A stretch of 61,413 bases of DNA from Methylococcaceae bacterium (GCA_006844585.1 SPJM01000347.1:1-61413); one strand, 5' to 3'. Numbered from the stretch's first letter, positions 28,080 to 36,970 are shown. The notes: generated by a model not told the origin, from the letters alone. Translations and numbers: made by a program.

Positions 28080-28532
28080 ATGCCCTACACCGATTTATAC
28101 AAAGGCCGACATTCCCAACCCGGCCTTTGTTACCACATTACCACAGTCACCAAAAACAGAGCTCCAATATTTACTGACCTTTATGCTGGAAGAATGCTTG
28201 TGCGGGAATTGATCAATTTGGATCAAGAAGAAACAACTCAAACCCTATGCTATGTTGTAATGCCTGATCATTTACATTGGTTAATGCAATTAAAATGCGG
28301 CAGTATAGGATCAATTATGCAGCGATTGAAAGGACGAACATCACGAGCTATTGGGGGCGGTTTATGGCAAGAGCGTTATTACGATCATGCTGTGCGTAAA
28401 GAAGAAGATTTACGTGTGATGGCGCGTTATATCGTCGCCAATCCATTGAGAAAAGGAATAGTGGATAAGATAGGCGATTATCCTTTATGGGATGCGGTTT
28501 GGATCAATTCCAATACCTTTTATATTGATTAA
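28080..28532 (+). CDS. REP-associated tyrosine transposase (RAYT, TnpA_REP)
   Basis: RAYTs are single-copy relatives of IS200/IS605 Y1 transposases that nick and move REP hairpins carrying a GTAG/GTGG head. The 150-residue protein has the N-terminal YHITTVTKNRAPIF strand, the HUH motif in MPDHLHWLM, and the catalytic-tyrosine helix ARYIVANPLRKGIV. The reading frame is complete and looks active. It is flanked on both sides by direct copies of a 72-bp inverted REP pair, whose heads match the RAYT class. It lies between the FAD subunit and the MoaD-like gene of the tungsten oxidoreductase operon, so it most likely inserted there. Confidence 0.93.
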   Translation: MPYTDLYKGRHSQPGLCYHITTVTKNRAPIFTDLYAGRMLVRELINLDQEETTQTLCYVVMPDHLHWLMQLKCGSIGSIMQRLKGRTSRAIGGGLWQERYYDHAVRKEEDLRVMARYIVANPLRKGIVDKIGDYPLWDAVWINSNTFYID

Positions 28533-28538
28533 CCCCAT

Positions 28539-28610
28539 GTAGGTCGGACTTCAGTCCGACTTAGACAGCATGGAGGTTTTGAAACCCTGTCGGACTGAAG
28601 TCCGACCTAC
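28539..28610. repeat. Inverted REP pair, right of RAYT (72 bp)
   Basis: REP at 28539-28560 and inverted REP at 28589-28610, starting six bases after the RAYT stop. The unit matches the one at 27823-27894 in length, orientation and most positions, including the central ATGGAGG and the flank to the right. Confidence 0.9.
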
Positions 28611-28637
28611 AATGATGGGTGAATTTTCGAGATTACA

Positions 28638-28889
28638 ATGCAAATTACTTTCAAATTATATGCAACTCTTGTTAAATATTTACCGCCCGGTACTGTCGGG
28701 CATGCGGTGGTCATGGATGTTGAGGATACAGTAACCGTGCAAGCCCTTATCAATCAATACCAAATATCGGATAAACAAGCCTATTTGGTCATGTTGAACG
28801 GCGTCTATATTGCGCCGGAAAGCCGTGCTGAAAAAGTCTTACAAGAAAACGACGTGTTGGCCGTCTGGCCGAAAGTTGCGGGCGGATAA
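28638..28889 (+). CDS. MoaD/ThiS-family sulfur carrier, probable tungstopterin synthesis
   Basis: This 83-residue beta-grasp protein ends in VAGG, the C-terminal Gly-Gly that is adenylated and thiocarboxylated in MoaD and ThiS proteins. MoaD-like genes accompany tungsten aldehyde oxidoreductase operons, where they presumably serve pterin cofactor synthesis. Here it lies 818 bases past the FAD subunit, separated by the RAYT/REP insertion, on the same strand. It was probably the fourth gene of that operon before the insertion. It may now depend on read-through or on its own promoter. Confidence 0.87.
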   Translation: MQITFKLYATLVKYLPPGTVGHAVVMDVEDTVTVQALINQYQISDKQAYLVMLNGVYIAPESRAEKVLQENDVLAVWPKVAGG

Positions 28890-29075
28890 GCGGGAAAAGT
28901 TAAGAAATGATCAGGCTATAATAAAAAGTGTTTGATCAGCTTTTTTAAGCGATAATAAGAACTCATTCATTTTTGATTTCGTTTAAATCATTTATATTCT
29001 CAAAGCTGAATCGGTTTTTTCAGCGCTTAGAAACCTAATTCCCCATCATTTCTGATTCCGTATTGCTTCATTACA

Positions 29076-31475
29076 ATGGCAAAAGAAAATAAATCAACCG
29101 CCAAGCCTAAAGCCAAATCTAAAGATAAAGCGAAAAAGCCAGCCAAAAAAAACAACAAAAAAGTCAAAAAAACAGTCGCTCCAAAACCGAAACAACCGTT
29201 TTCCTGGTTAAAAAAAACCTTGCTTTACATCCTGGTTTTCGGCGCTTTTATTTTCTTTTCCTATGTGGGTTATTTGGATTACAACGTTCGCGAACAGTTT
29301 GACGGCAAGCGCTGGTCTATCCCGGCGCGGGTTTACGCCAGCCCATTGGAATTATACGCCGGTCGCCGGTTAAGCAGCGAGGCTTTTGAAAATGAATTGC
29401 TGGAGCTGCATTATCGCAAAGATTACCAACTGGCAGCGCAGGGCACTTATTATAAAAAAGGCGGGCGGATTTATGTGAAAACCCGTGATTTTCAGTTTTG
29501 GGATCAACGCCAAAACAGCGAGAAACTGAAAGTTTCTTTCGGCTCGCAAGGGATCAGCGGCATAGTTAATTTAAAAACCTCTGCGCAGGAGGCTATTTTT
29601 CGGATGGACCCGGTGCAGATTGGCAGTTTTTATCCTACTCGCAAGGAAGACCGGGTGTTGATTCAATTGGAAAAAACTCCGGATTATCTCATTCAAGGAC
29701 TATTAGCGACTGAAGACCGCGAATTTTATAATCACTACGGCGTCTCTCTCAAAGCCATCGCCAGAGCCATGGTCGCCAATGTGAAAGCGGGGGGCATGGT
29801 GCAGGGCGGCAGCACTATTACCCAGCAATTGGTGAAGAATTTCTATTTAACCCCGGAAAAAAGTTTATGGCGTAAATTTAATGAAGCGTTGATGGCGTTG
29901 ATTTTGGAATTTCGTTATCAGAAAGATGAAATTCTGGAAGCGTATCTGAATGAAATTTATTTAGGGCAAGACGGCGCCAGCGCCGTGCATGGTTTTGGAC
30001 TGGCCAGTGAATTTTATTTCGGCAGGCCGCTGGCTAACCTGCCATTGCATGATATCGCCGCCTTGGTAGCCTTGGTGCGCGGGCCTTCCTATTACGATCC
30101 GCGCCGGAATCAAGATAGAGCGATAAAACGCCGTAATCTGGTGTTGGAAAAAATGCATGAACAGGGTTACATCACCAAAAAACAACAATTGGCGGCCCAG
30201 CAGCAAAAATTATCGGTGGTATCCCGCATCCACCGTTCAGCTAATCGTTATCCGGCTTTTATAGACTTGGTGAAAAGACAGCTCATACAGGAATATCGGG
30301 AAGACGATTTAACTTCGGAAGGGTTACGGATTTTTACTACGCTGGATACCCAGGTGCAAAACAGGGTTGAAAAATCCATTAGCAAGACTTTAGTTCGCTT
30401 AGAAAAGAAACCGAATACCGATCAGTTGCAAACCGCCAGCGTGATTACCCGGCGAGACAACGGCGAGATCGTCGCGTTAATGGGCGCTCGCGACCCTATG
30501 GCGGCGGGCTTCAACCGGGCTTTAGACGCCTTAAGACCGATTGGCTCATTGATCAAGCCGGTGGTTTATTTAACAGCCTTGGAATATGCGGGGAAATATA
30601 CCCTCATCACCCCGTTAAGCGATACCGCGATTGAGGTGAAAGGCGCAAGAGGGAAATTATGGAAGCCTAAAAACTACGATTTAAAGGAACATGGCGATGT
30701 GCCTTTGCACAAGGCCTTAACCCAATCCTATAACCTGGCCGCCGTGCGGGTGGGAATGGATATCGGCATTGCCCGCACCGCTAAAACATTGCGCAACATG
30801 GGGGTCAGCCGAGAAGTCAATTTATATCCGTCATTTTTATTAGGGGCCAGTCCGTTAACGCCGATGGAAGTGACTCAGCTTTATCAGACCCTGGCCGGGG
30901 ACGGTTTCGCCACGCCTTTGCGGGCAATTCGGACGGTGGTGGCTGCGGACGGCAAGCGTTTACAAAGTTATCCGTACACCATCAGGCAGACTATTGATCC
31001 GGCGGCGACTTATCTCACCAACACGATATTGCAGGAAGTGATGCGTAGCGGCACCGGACGCTCGGCTTATTTATATATGGCTAAGGATTTGGGTTTAGCG
31101 GGCAAAACCGGCACCACCAATAAATTACGCGATAGCTGGTTTGCCGGTTACAGCGGCGATTATTTGTCGGTTGTTTGGATCGGGCGGGATGATAACAAAC
31201 CGACCGGTTTGACCGGCGGCAGCGGCGCTTTGCAAGTGTGGATAGACTATATGAAACAAATCAGCGTGCAACCGGTCAATTTGATAGCGCCGGATAATGT
31301 GCAGATGGCTTGGATAGATCCGGAAAACGGTTTGTTGGCGAATGAAGTATGTACGGGCGCTAAACAATATCCATTCATCAGCGGTTCTCAACCGGCTGGA
31401 AACTCCCCATGTATGGAGTCCGGTTTTGACCGCGCCAAAAGTTGGTTTAACGATTTTTTACAGGATAATTTTTAA
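29076..31475 (+). CDS. mrcB: Penicillin-binding protein 1B (bifunctional glycosyltransferase/transpeptidase)
   Basis: PBP1B polymerises and cross-links peptidoglycan at the inner membrane. The 799-residue protein has a Lys-rich cytoplasmic tail (residues 1-45), one membrane helix (about 48-66), a UB2H-like segment, the GT51 domain with EDREFYNHYGVS, GGSTITQQLVKN and RKFNEALMALILE, then the transpeptidase domain with SLIK (serine nucleophile), SYN and KTGTT motifs. All catalytic residues are present. lolA starts at its last base (TAATG), so the genes are coupled. The outer-membrane activator LpoB is not in the window. Confidence 0.95.
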   Translation: MAKENKSTAKPKAKSKDKAKKPAKKNNKKVKKTVAPKPKQPFSWLKKTLLYILVFGAFIFFSYVGYLDYNVREQFDGKRWSIPARVYASPLELYAGRRLSSEAFENELLELHYRKDYQLAAQGTYYKKGGRIYVKTRDFQFWDQRQNSEKLKVSFGSQGISGIVNLKTSAQEAIFRMDPVQIGSFYPTRKEDRVLIQLEKTPDYLIQGLLATEDREFYNHYGVSLKAIARAMVANVKAGGMVQGGSTITQQLVKNFYLTPEKSLWRKFNEALMALILEFRYQKDEILEAYLNEIYLGQDGASAVHGFGLASEFYFGRPLANLPLHDIAALVALVRGPSYYDPRRNQDRAIKRRNLVLEKMHEQGYITKKQQLAAQQQKLSVVSRIHRSANRYPAFIDLVKRQLIQEYREDDLTSEGLRIFTTLDTQVQNRVEKSISKTLVRLEKKPNTDQLQTASVITRRDNGEIVALMGARDPMAAGFNRALDALRPIGSLIKPVVYLTALEYAGKYTLITPLSDTAIEVKGARGKLWKPKNYDLKEHGDVPLHKALTQSYNLAAVRVGMDIGIARTAKTLRNMGVSREVNLYPSFLLGASPLTPMEVTQLYQTLAGDGFATPLRAIRTVVAADGKRLQSYPYTIRQTIDPAATYLTNTILQEVMRSGTGRSAYLYMAKDLGLAGKTGTTNKLRDSWFAGYSGDYLSVVWIGRDDNKPTGLTGGSGALQVWIDYMKQISVQPVNLIAPDNVQMAWIDPENGLLANEVCTGAKQYPFISGSQPAGNSPCMESGFDRAKSWFNDFLQDNF

Positions 31476-32110
31476 TGCTGAAAATGAATGTATTTTACTC
31501 TTTATTAATGTTGATTTTTTTTATCAGCTCCCCGGTGGTGCGCGCAGAAACGCCGCTGGATCAACAATTGAAATCGTATTTAAGTCAAATTAAAAAGTTG
31601 CAGACCGACTTTAAGCAAATCAGTTATGATCGACAGGGTAGACCGGCTGAAACCAGCACAGGCAAGTTTTATCTCAGCCGTCCCGGTCGCTTTCGTTGGG
31701 ATTATCAAAAACCTTATATTCAGGAAATCGTTGCAAAAGATAATCAGGTTTGGTTTTATGATGCGGATTTGGAACAAGTAACGATAAAAAACCTGGATGA
31801 TTCATTGGGCGCGACGCCGGCTTTACTGTTAACCGGCGATATAGATGTCGATAAAACCTTTCAACAATTGGATATCGGCATCGAAGGCGATATTCATTGG
31901 TTAAAGTTAACGCCGAGAGATGAAAACAGCGGTTTTAAATATGTTTTGATGGGCATGAAAATAGGACAATTGGCGGCGATGGAATTAAACGATAATTTCG
32001 GCCAATTGACGCGCATCTATTTTGAAAATACGAAAATAAATCCGGATGATATTAATGATGAAATTTTCACCTTTATTATTCCTGAAGGGGTCGATGTTTT
32101 CGGGCCGTAA
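31475..32110 (+). CDS. lolA: Outer-membrane lipoprotein carrier protein LolA
   Basis: LolA is the periplasmic chaperone that ferries lipoproteins from LolCDE to LolB. The 211-residue product has a signal peptide (MNVFYSLLMLIFFISS, cleavage after VRA near residue 25), then the family fold: LQTDFKQISYDRQGRP, the PGRFRWDYQKPY motif and VWFYDADLEQVTIK. The start overlaps the mrcB stop by one base, and def begins inside its 3' end. Three cell-envelope or protein-maturation genes are thus tightly packed. Confidence 0.94.
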   Translation: MLKMNVFYSLLMLIFFISSPVVRAETPLDQQLKSYLSQIKKLQTDFKQISYDRQGRPAETSTGKFYLSRPGRFRWDYQKPYIQEIVAKDNQVWFYDADLEQVTIKNLDDSLGATPALLLTGDIDVDKTFQQLDIGIEGDIHWLKLTPRDENSGFKYVLMGMKIGQLAAMELNDNFGQLTRIYFENTKINPDDINDEIFTFIIPEGVDVFGP

Positions 32111-32639
32111 GCAAAAGCAACCTGTTGTCAGGGAGATTGCTAAACTGGGTAATCCGGTGTTGCGGAAAATCGCCGAACCGGTGACCGATTTTGATTCTGC
32201 GGAATTGCAAACGATTATTCAGGATATGCGTTCTATGCTGGAAAAATCCAACGGCGTCGGGATTGCCGCGCCGCAGATCTCGGAATCAATCAGGCTGATG
32301 ATTATCGCTTCGCGACCGAATGATCGTTATCCGGACGCGCCGAAAATGAAACCGGTAGTGATGATCAACCCGGTATTTTCGGTGTTGGATTCAACCGTCA
32401 TTAAAGGTTGGGAAGGGTGTTTAAGCATTCCCGGCATCAGGGCGCAAGTGCCCCGTTACCAAGCGGTTCAGGTCAATTTCCAAAACCCGGCGGGTGAAAA
32501 ACAAGCTATGGATTTACAGGGTTTCGTGGCGCGGATTTTTCAGCACGAGTACGATCATTTGGAAGGGCGGGTTTATTTAGATCATGTGGTCGATAATAAA
32601 GATATTATCGCGGAAAGTGAGTATTTTAAATTGAAATGA
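32094..32639 (+). CDS. def: Peptide deformylase
   Basis: Def removes the N-terminal formyl group from nascent proteins. All three motifs are present: GVGIAAPQ, EGCLSIPG and QHEYDHLEG, where Cys and the two His bind the metal and Glu normally acts as catalyst (HEYDH). The ATG at 32094 (MFSGRKQKQ) has GAAGGGG upstream and gives 181 residues; a longer in-frame start at 32046 would run deep into lolA. The usual partner fmt is not adjacent, so this may be a second def copy. Confidence 0.93.
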   Translation: MFSGRKQKQPVVREIAKLGNPVLRKIAEPVTDFDSAELQTIIQDMRSMLEKSNGVGIAAPQISESIRLMIIASRPNDRYPDAPKMKPVVMINPVFSVLDSTVIKGWEGCLSIPGIRAQVPRYQAVQVNFQNPAGEKQAMDLQGFVARIFQHEYDHLEGRVYLDHVVDNKDIIAESEYFKLK

Positions 32640-32665
32640 AGGCTGGGTGTTTATCCTGTTTACCT

Positions 32666-35074
32666 TTATAAGCGTACCTGCAAAAACAAACCAAACAAAT
32701 GAACCGCATAATCTTCCGGTTTCACATTCAAAAACAAATGATTGCCGGTTAGCGTTTGCAGATCTTGATAATGCCAATCTCGTGTCTGGCTTTGTTCATA
32801 TCGATGCATTAAGCGTAAAGATAGGTGCTTATGCATATGCCAACGGAAATTAGTTTCCATTATATGGCGGTCGAATTCAATGGCCGGAAAGTACTCGCTT
32901 TGCGGCGTCGTAAAAGGGTTGTTGCTTTGATATTTCAGACGATTTTCAGACCAGCTGTAAGAATAGCGGCTGTCAATTTCCAAACGATCATACAGAAATC
33001 TTATGCCGATTCCGGCAAAGTGATGAATGTCCCGGCTTTTTTGCTTCCAAGCTGCATCAAGCGGAAAAGTCTCGCCACCGGCGTGCGGATCAGCTGAAAA
33101 CCCGGCGTCATTAATATTCGCTAGTTGATGGGTTTGGCGTTGAAAACTATAGAACGCATTGGCATTGAATTTAGCGGCGGGTTGATAATTCAATTCCAGA
33201 TTAGCGGATGTGCTTTCCGCTTCCATTAGGCCGTATTGGCTGTCATGATCATTACGCTGCCATTTTGCGGCGACTAACAAATCGATATGCTCATTAATTA
33301 AAAAATTACTTTGTGTTGCGATCTGGTGTTGCCGTCGGTCGCTGATGTCGAATTTGCGTAACTCCGCCAGGGTATGCGGGGTGGAGCCTTCAGGCAGCAC
33401 AGGAATATAACCTGTCAAAGCGGTACTGTTAAATTCTGAATACGGGTTGTAATCATAGTCATCGCCGTTACGGTCTGCGAATTGATAAGAAATGCGCACA
33501 GTCGCCCATGCTAAAGAACGACTGCGCAATGCAATTTTATAAGTATCTTCCGCAATCTTTTTGCGCTCTCTTTTCCGAAAGCGTTTGTTGCGATGTTGAT
33601 ATTCTACATTCAATCGGGTAGCGCGGAACAGTCGATAATCGCCGCTGATCAACCATTGCCAAGTGCGGGCGGCAAAGGGGATATTGCGATAGCGTATCGG
33701 TAGTTGCGAACTTTGCGGGGTGAATAATGCGCCGTCCGCTGCGCCATCTACTGTAATATAGCCGTATTGTCCGGTGCTTGGGTTGAATGCACGGTAATCG
33801 GTTTTATTATCTTCGTCTTCATAACGAAATCGGCTGCGTAAAGTGGCTTTGCGAAATGGTGAAAATTGTCCGTTGATTTGGAACAAAAGGTGGTCAATTT
33901 CCGCTTTTGCGGTTTGTTGGTCTAATGCCTCAACTGTATTCCATTGATCCAGATTGATGCCGCTGAAATTGAAACCGCTATTGATGGTGGGCGGAATCAG
34001 AGTTTCATCTTGTCTCATGCGCGACCAGGAGAAGGTTGACGATAGATGTCCGGCAAGTGGTAACTGAATTGCCCAATCGGTTTGAAACTGGTGAAATTGA
34101 TTATCGGGGGGGAGGGCAATGCGCGCTTGTTCCACGATGAATGGGGAGCCGGGCAGATTGCTAAATGGGTTTTCAAAGCTTAATTGGCTGAGTTCATTGA
34201 CAAAAAATGCGCCATGATAGGAAACGTTCCATTGCATTGAATCATTATTAAAGGCGGCGCCTAAGGTGATTTCATTATCGGTGTAGTTAATTGGTTCGAT
34301 GCTTTCAACAACGCCGCCGGCATTTCCGAAGGCGTAAAAAGGCGGAAAAAATGATCCGCCGAATGGGCGGCTGCCTCGACGCTTTTGATGTTTAAAGTCG
34401 GCAAACAGCTTGATGTTTTGTAAGGCTGAAAATTCTATGTTAATGCCGGATTGTTGTCTTTCGATAGACAGGTTGAGCGATCTGGATAGAGGGATGTTGT
34501 CTTGCAGTTGTTGTTGAGTATTTTGTCCAGCCTGGAGAGGTTCCGGTAAACTTAAATAATCGCTGCCTGCGCCGTCGAATAATGTGTTTGCCCGGCTGCT
34601 GAATCGAGTCGGCGTTTGTCGAATATGGCCGGTGATTTTAAAAACAGCGTGTTTCCCGAAGCTGATGCCGTAATCCTGGTTATCGCGACCGATGCCGGAA
34701 CCGTAGCCGCTGAAAAAATAGCCTTGTTTTTTATGCTGTAAATCAATTTCAAAAAAGTTTATCAATGGGCTATCGTTCCAGTCTTGAAAGTGATTAAATC
34801 CTCCGGCTTTTTCGTCGCCATCCTGGAATAAAGCGCCGAATTCCAGTATTCCTGAAAAGTTCCATGCGGGGTCAGGGTTATGTTCGGCTTGGTATGGCGG
34901 CTTATAAAGTATGCCTGAAGGCGATCTGGAAGCTGATTGTTTCAGATAACTGATTCCTTCGGGATCAGTCATTTTTAGATTGTCCAAATTCGTTAAACGG
35001 GTGTCGGCGAAAATCCCAGGCGCGTTTGAAAAGCAAAATAGCGGTACTATAAGCAAACCTGGATGCGGCCTCAT
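32666..35074 (-). CDS. MtrB/PioB-family outer-membrane beta-barrel
   Basis: MtrB-type porins hold a decaheme cytochrome in the outer membrane and let electrons cross it. The 802-residue protein has a signal peptide (MRPHPGLLIVPLFCFSNAPG, cleavage after FAD or close by), an early segment like the decaheme-associated family (LEFGALFQDGDEKAGGFNHFQDW), and then about 650 residues of alternating aromatic beta strands ending in a hydrophobic FLQVRL strand. It starts one base after the decaheme cytochrome gene, the usual partner. The N-terminal CXXC of Shewanella MtrB is not seen. No MtrC- or OmcA-like surface cytochrome is adjacent. Confidence 0.87.
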   Translation of the reverse strand: MRPHPGLLIVPLFCFSNAPGIFADTRLTNLDNLKMTDPEGISYLKQSASRSPSGILYKPPYQAEHNPDPAWNFSGILEFGALFQDGDEKAGGFNHFQDWNDSPLINFFEIDLQHKKQGYFFSGYGSGIGRDNQDYGISFGKHAVFKITGHIRQTPTRFSSRANTLFDGAGSDYLSLPEPLQAGQNTQQQLQDNIPLSRSLNLSIERQQSGINIEFSALQNIKLFADFKHQKRRGSRPFGGSFFPPFYAFGNAGGVVESIEPINYTDNEITLGAAFNNDSMQWNVSYHGAFFVNELSQLSFENPFSNLPGSPFIVEQARIALPPDNQFHQFQTDWAIQLPLAGHLSSTFSWSRMRQDETLIPPTINSGFNFSGINLDQWNTVEALDQQTAKAEIDHLLFQINGQFSPFRKATLRSRFRYEDEDNKTDYRAFNPSTGQYGYITVDGAADGALFTPQSSQLPIRYRNIPFAARTWQWLISGDYRLFRATRLNVEYQHRNKRFRKRERKKIAEDTYKIALRSRSLAWATVRISYQFADRNGDDYDYNPYSEFNSTALTGYIPVLPEGSTPHTLAELRKFDISDRRQHQIATQSNFLINEHIDLLVAAKWQRNDHDSQYGLMEAESTSANLELNYQPAAKFNANAFYSFQRQTHQLANINDAGFSADPHAGGETFPLDAAWKQKSRDIHHFAGIGIRFLYDRLEIDSRYSYSWSENRLKYQSNNPFTTPQSEYFPAIEFDRHIMETNFRWHMHKHLSLRLMHRYEQSQTRDWHYQDLQTLTGNHLFLNVKPEDYAVHLFGLFLQVRL

Positions 35075-35075
35075 G

Positions 35076-36080
35076 TCAACGATGAAAACGCACCCCGGAA
35101 GGGTGGTTGGAGCCGTGGACTTGCAGATGGCAGTTTTGGCAACTGCGATTCATTAAACGGGCGTCGGGAAGGCTGCCGCCTGGGAGTTGGCCGGTAGTTA
35201 ATAAATCGTTGGGATGGCCGCGGTTGCTGTGGCAGCTTTGACAAAGAAACGGCCGCGTGGTGACCAATAATGATTCGTGGTTGGAGCCGTGAGCCTGGTG
35301 GCAATTCAGGCAATTTTCCCTGACCGGCGCGTGTTCCCAAATGAAGGGGCCGCGTTTTTCGCTGTGACAACGATAACATAATTGATTGATGGTTAAGGCG
35401 TTTAATAAAGCGGAATTGGCGGAACCGTGAGGGTTATGACAGTCTACACAGCTCATTTTTCCTTCCGGCAACGGCATATGCGAGCGCTTTCTGAATTCGG
35501 CGCGTTGCTGCTGATGGCAATTGAAGCAGGTTTGATTGATGCTGTTTTCTGTTAATAAGCCTTGTCTGGAAAGCTTAGCCATCGGGTTATGACAATCGCT
35601 ACAGGATAAATCATTATTTTGGTGGCTTGAACCCGGCCAATGGATGCGTTTGCCGCCGCGATGACACTGCAGACAGATGGCGTTTTGTTGCTTAATCGGG
35701 GTTAAAGAACGCCGGGTAAAAGCAACAATGCGATTTAAATCGGTAGGGTTGATCAGGTGTTCGGAACCGGGACCATGACAGGCTTCACAACTACGGGCGG
35801 CGAGAGTTTGCGCAGTAGCCTGTTGGAAAATATTGGCGTGCGCAGTATGGCTCCAATGTTGGAATTCCAATTGATGACATGAAGCGCACACCTGTTCGCC
35901 GACATAATCGGCGGCGGCTTGCGCTTCATGCAGGCTGGGTTGAGAACTTTGTTTGGGTAATTCCGAACAACTAATCGCCAGCAGCAGCCCTGAAACCCAC
36001 AACAATAGTCTTGGGTAGCGAACGCCAAGGAACGGGAATGAAATAAATTGGGGATTAGGCGCAGGATTTTTTTTTCGCAT
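35076..36080 (-). CDS. Decaheme c-type cytochrome, MtrA/DmsE-like
   Basis: This 334-residue exported cytochrome should carry electrons across the periplasm and through the MtrB-like barrel. Ten CXXCH heme sites are present, beginning at C65, C98, C136, C160, C185, C211, C235, C257, C280 and C314, matching the MtrA/DmsE count and length. The N-terminus has a membrane-export segment (residues 23-37) followed by AISC38, which may be a lipoprotein site. No strong ribosome site precedes the ATG at 36080; the upstream region carries a hairpin and a truncated long-hairpin repeat. Direction of electron flow (mineral or electrode reduction, or uptake) cannot be read from the sequence. Confidence 0.93.
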   Translation of the reverse strand: MRKKNPAPNPQFISFPFLGVRYPRLLLWVSGLLLAISCSELPKQSSQPSLHEAQAAADYVGEQVCASCHQLEFQHWSHTAHANIFQQATAQTLAARSCEACHGPGSEHLINPTDLNRIVAFTRRSLTPIKQQNAICLQCHRGGKRIHWPGSSHQNNDLSCSDCHNPMAKLSRQGLLTENSINQTCFNCHQQQRAEFRKRSHMPLPEGKMSCVDCHNPHGSANSALLNALTINQLCYRCHSEKRGPFIWEHAPVRENCLNCHQAHGSNHESLLVTTRPFLCQSCHSNRGHPNDLLTTGQLPGGSLPDARLMNRSCQNCHLQVHGSNHPSGVRFHR

Positions 36081-36118
36081 TCAACGACTGCAAGGACAGA
36101 TATTTGCTCCTGCAATAT

Positions 36119-36150
36119 CTGCATTCACTACATCCCTGTAGTTTATGCAG
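36119..36150. repeat. Hairpin upstream of the decaheme cytochrome
   Basis: CTGCATTCACTACA at 36119-36132 pairs with 36137-36150 around TCCC with two mismatches. It lies 39 bases upstream of the cytochrome start on the minus strand, next to the truncated repeat copy C. It could shape the 5' untranslated region or be another dispersed repeat. Confidence 0.5.
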
Positions 36151-36179
36151 GAGGTAGAGCAGCGCATGGAGCAGTTGCC

Positions 36180-36283
36180 GAGGCGTACAAACAGGCGCAT
36201 AGCGGGTTATGCAACTGTTTGTGCAACGCTGAAGGCGAGAAAAAAGACAAGTTAAATGTTCAAGTTATTTCATGTACGTTCCC
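36180..36283 (-). repeat. Long-hairpin repeat family, copy C, truncated
   Basis: Read on the minus strand, this begins GGGAACGT and follows copy A closely through the left arm (ACTTGTCTTTTT, GCCTTCAGCGTTGCACAAAC) and the loop (CTATGCGCCTGTTTGT). It then loses similarity a few bases into the right arm. Only about 104 of 158 bases remain. It sits between the monoheme protein gene and the decaheme cytochrome gene. Confidence 0.8.
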
Positions 36284-36289
36284 AAACAT

Positions 36290-36970
36290 TTAATCCATAA
36301 ATTGCAACGTGATCAGATCAAACTGTAAAGAAGAGCCCGGTATTAATTGGATTTGTAAGCTGACTTTATTATTGGCTAAACCGCTATTCAATAATTCTAC
36401 TTCCGGAATATCGACAATGCCGGTATCGAAGGCAAAAGTAGCGGCTTTATCTGAGTCGGCGCTGGTTGGCGCCGCCCCCTGCAAGGCAAATCCGAAGCCA
36501 AAGGCGCTGCCGGGCAATTCAAACAAATTCAGCGTGACGCTGAATTTGTCATTACCGACGATGACAACCGGCAGATCTAAAATTAAGGTGGAAAAATCAA
36601 ATGTTGCATTTATCTCGGTGTCGGCAAATTGCGGAAATCCAGCTTCTTGCCAAGCCAGCATGGCGTCTTTTTGTTCTTGTGTAAGGCTGGGGATGCCGCT
36701 GAAAACAGGCGGCATGCTCATTTGGTTAACAGCTCTCGCTATAGCTCGATCCCCTTTGTCTTGGGCTGAGTCATAGCTATCGAAGTTAACATTTGAAGGC
36801 GCGCCGTTTCTGGACGACCCGGATAATTCAGAAGAATGGCAAGCAAGACAATTGGATTCAAAAACTGTAGCGCGGATGCCGTTGTCGCCTTCATAAACCG
36901 CATCAATTGCAAACGCTGAGTTAGTTGTCAGCAGGCACAATAGCAGTGGAAAAAAATGAACGTGTTTCAT
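36290..36970 (-). CDS. Exported monoheme c-type cytochrome-like protein (226 aa)
   Basis: The protein has a signal peptide (residues 1-21, cleaved after AFA), one heme site CLACH (C41), and a probable methionine ligand in MSMPP near residue 83. Its N-terminal 110 residues resemble the gene at 41118-41675, with the heme cysteine at the same residue number. The C-terminal 115 residues form a separate beta-rich domain (DLPVVIVGNDKFSVTLNLF) not shared in detail by the paralogue. It lies upstream of the mtrA-like gene on the same strand with 209 bases between. It may donate electrons, but no partner is shown; the family is not known to me by name. Confidence 0.8.
   Translation of the reverse strand: MKHVHFFPLLLCLLTTNSAFAIDAVYEGDNGIRATVFESNCLACHSSELSGSSRNGAPSNVNFDSYDSAQDKGDRAIARAVNQMSMPPVFSGIPSLTQEQKDAMLAWQEAGFPQFADTEINATFDFSTLILDLPVVIVGNDKFSVTLNLFELPGSAFGFGFALQGAAPTSADSDKAATFAFDTGIVDIPEVELLNSGLANNKVSLQIQLIPGSSLQFDLITLQFMD

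Noticed and set aside
27823-28610. Regularly repeated short palindromes considered as a CRISPR array
   Set aside because: Spacing is irregular, the repeats occur in inverted pairs, a RAYT gene lies among them and no cas gene is present; they are REP sequences.
36290-36970. Monoheme protein as the missing surface cytochrome of the MtrAB-like conduit
   Set aside because: It has only one heme, and its paralogue at 41118 is not linked to mtrAB; it cannot replace a multiheme MtrC/OmcA.
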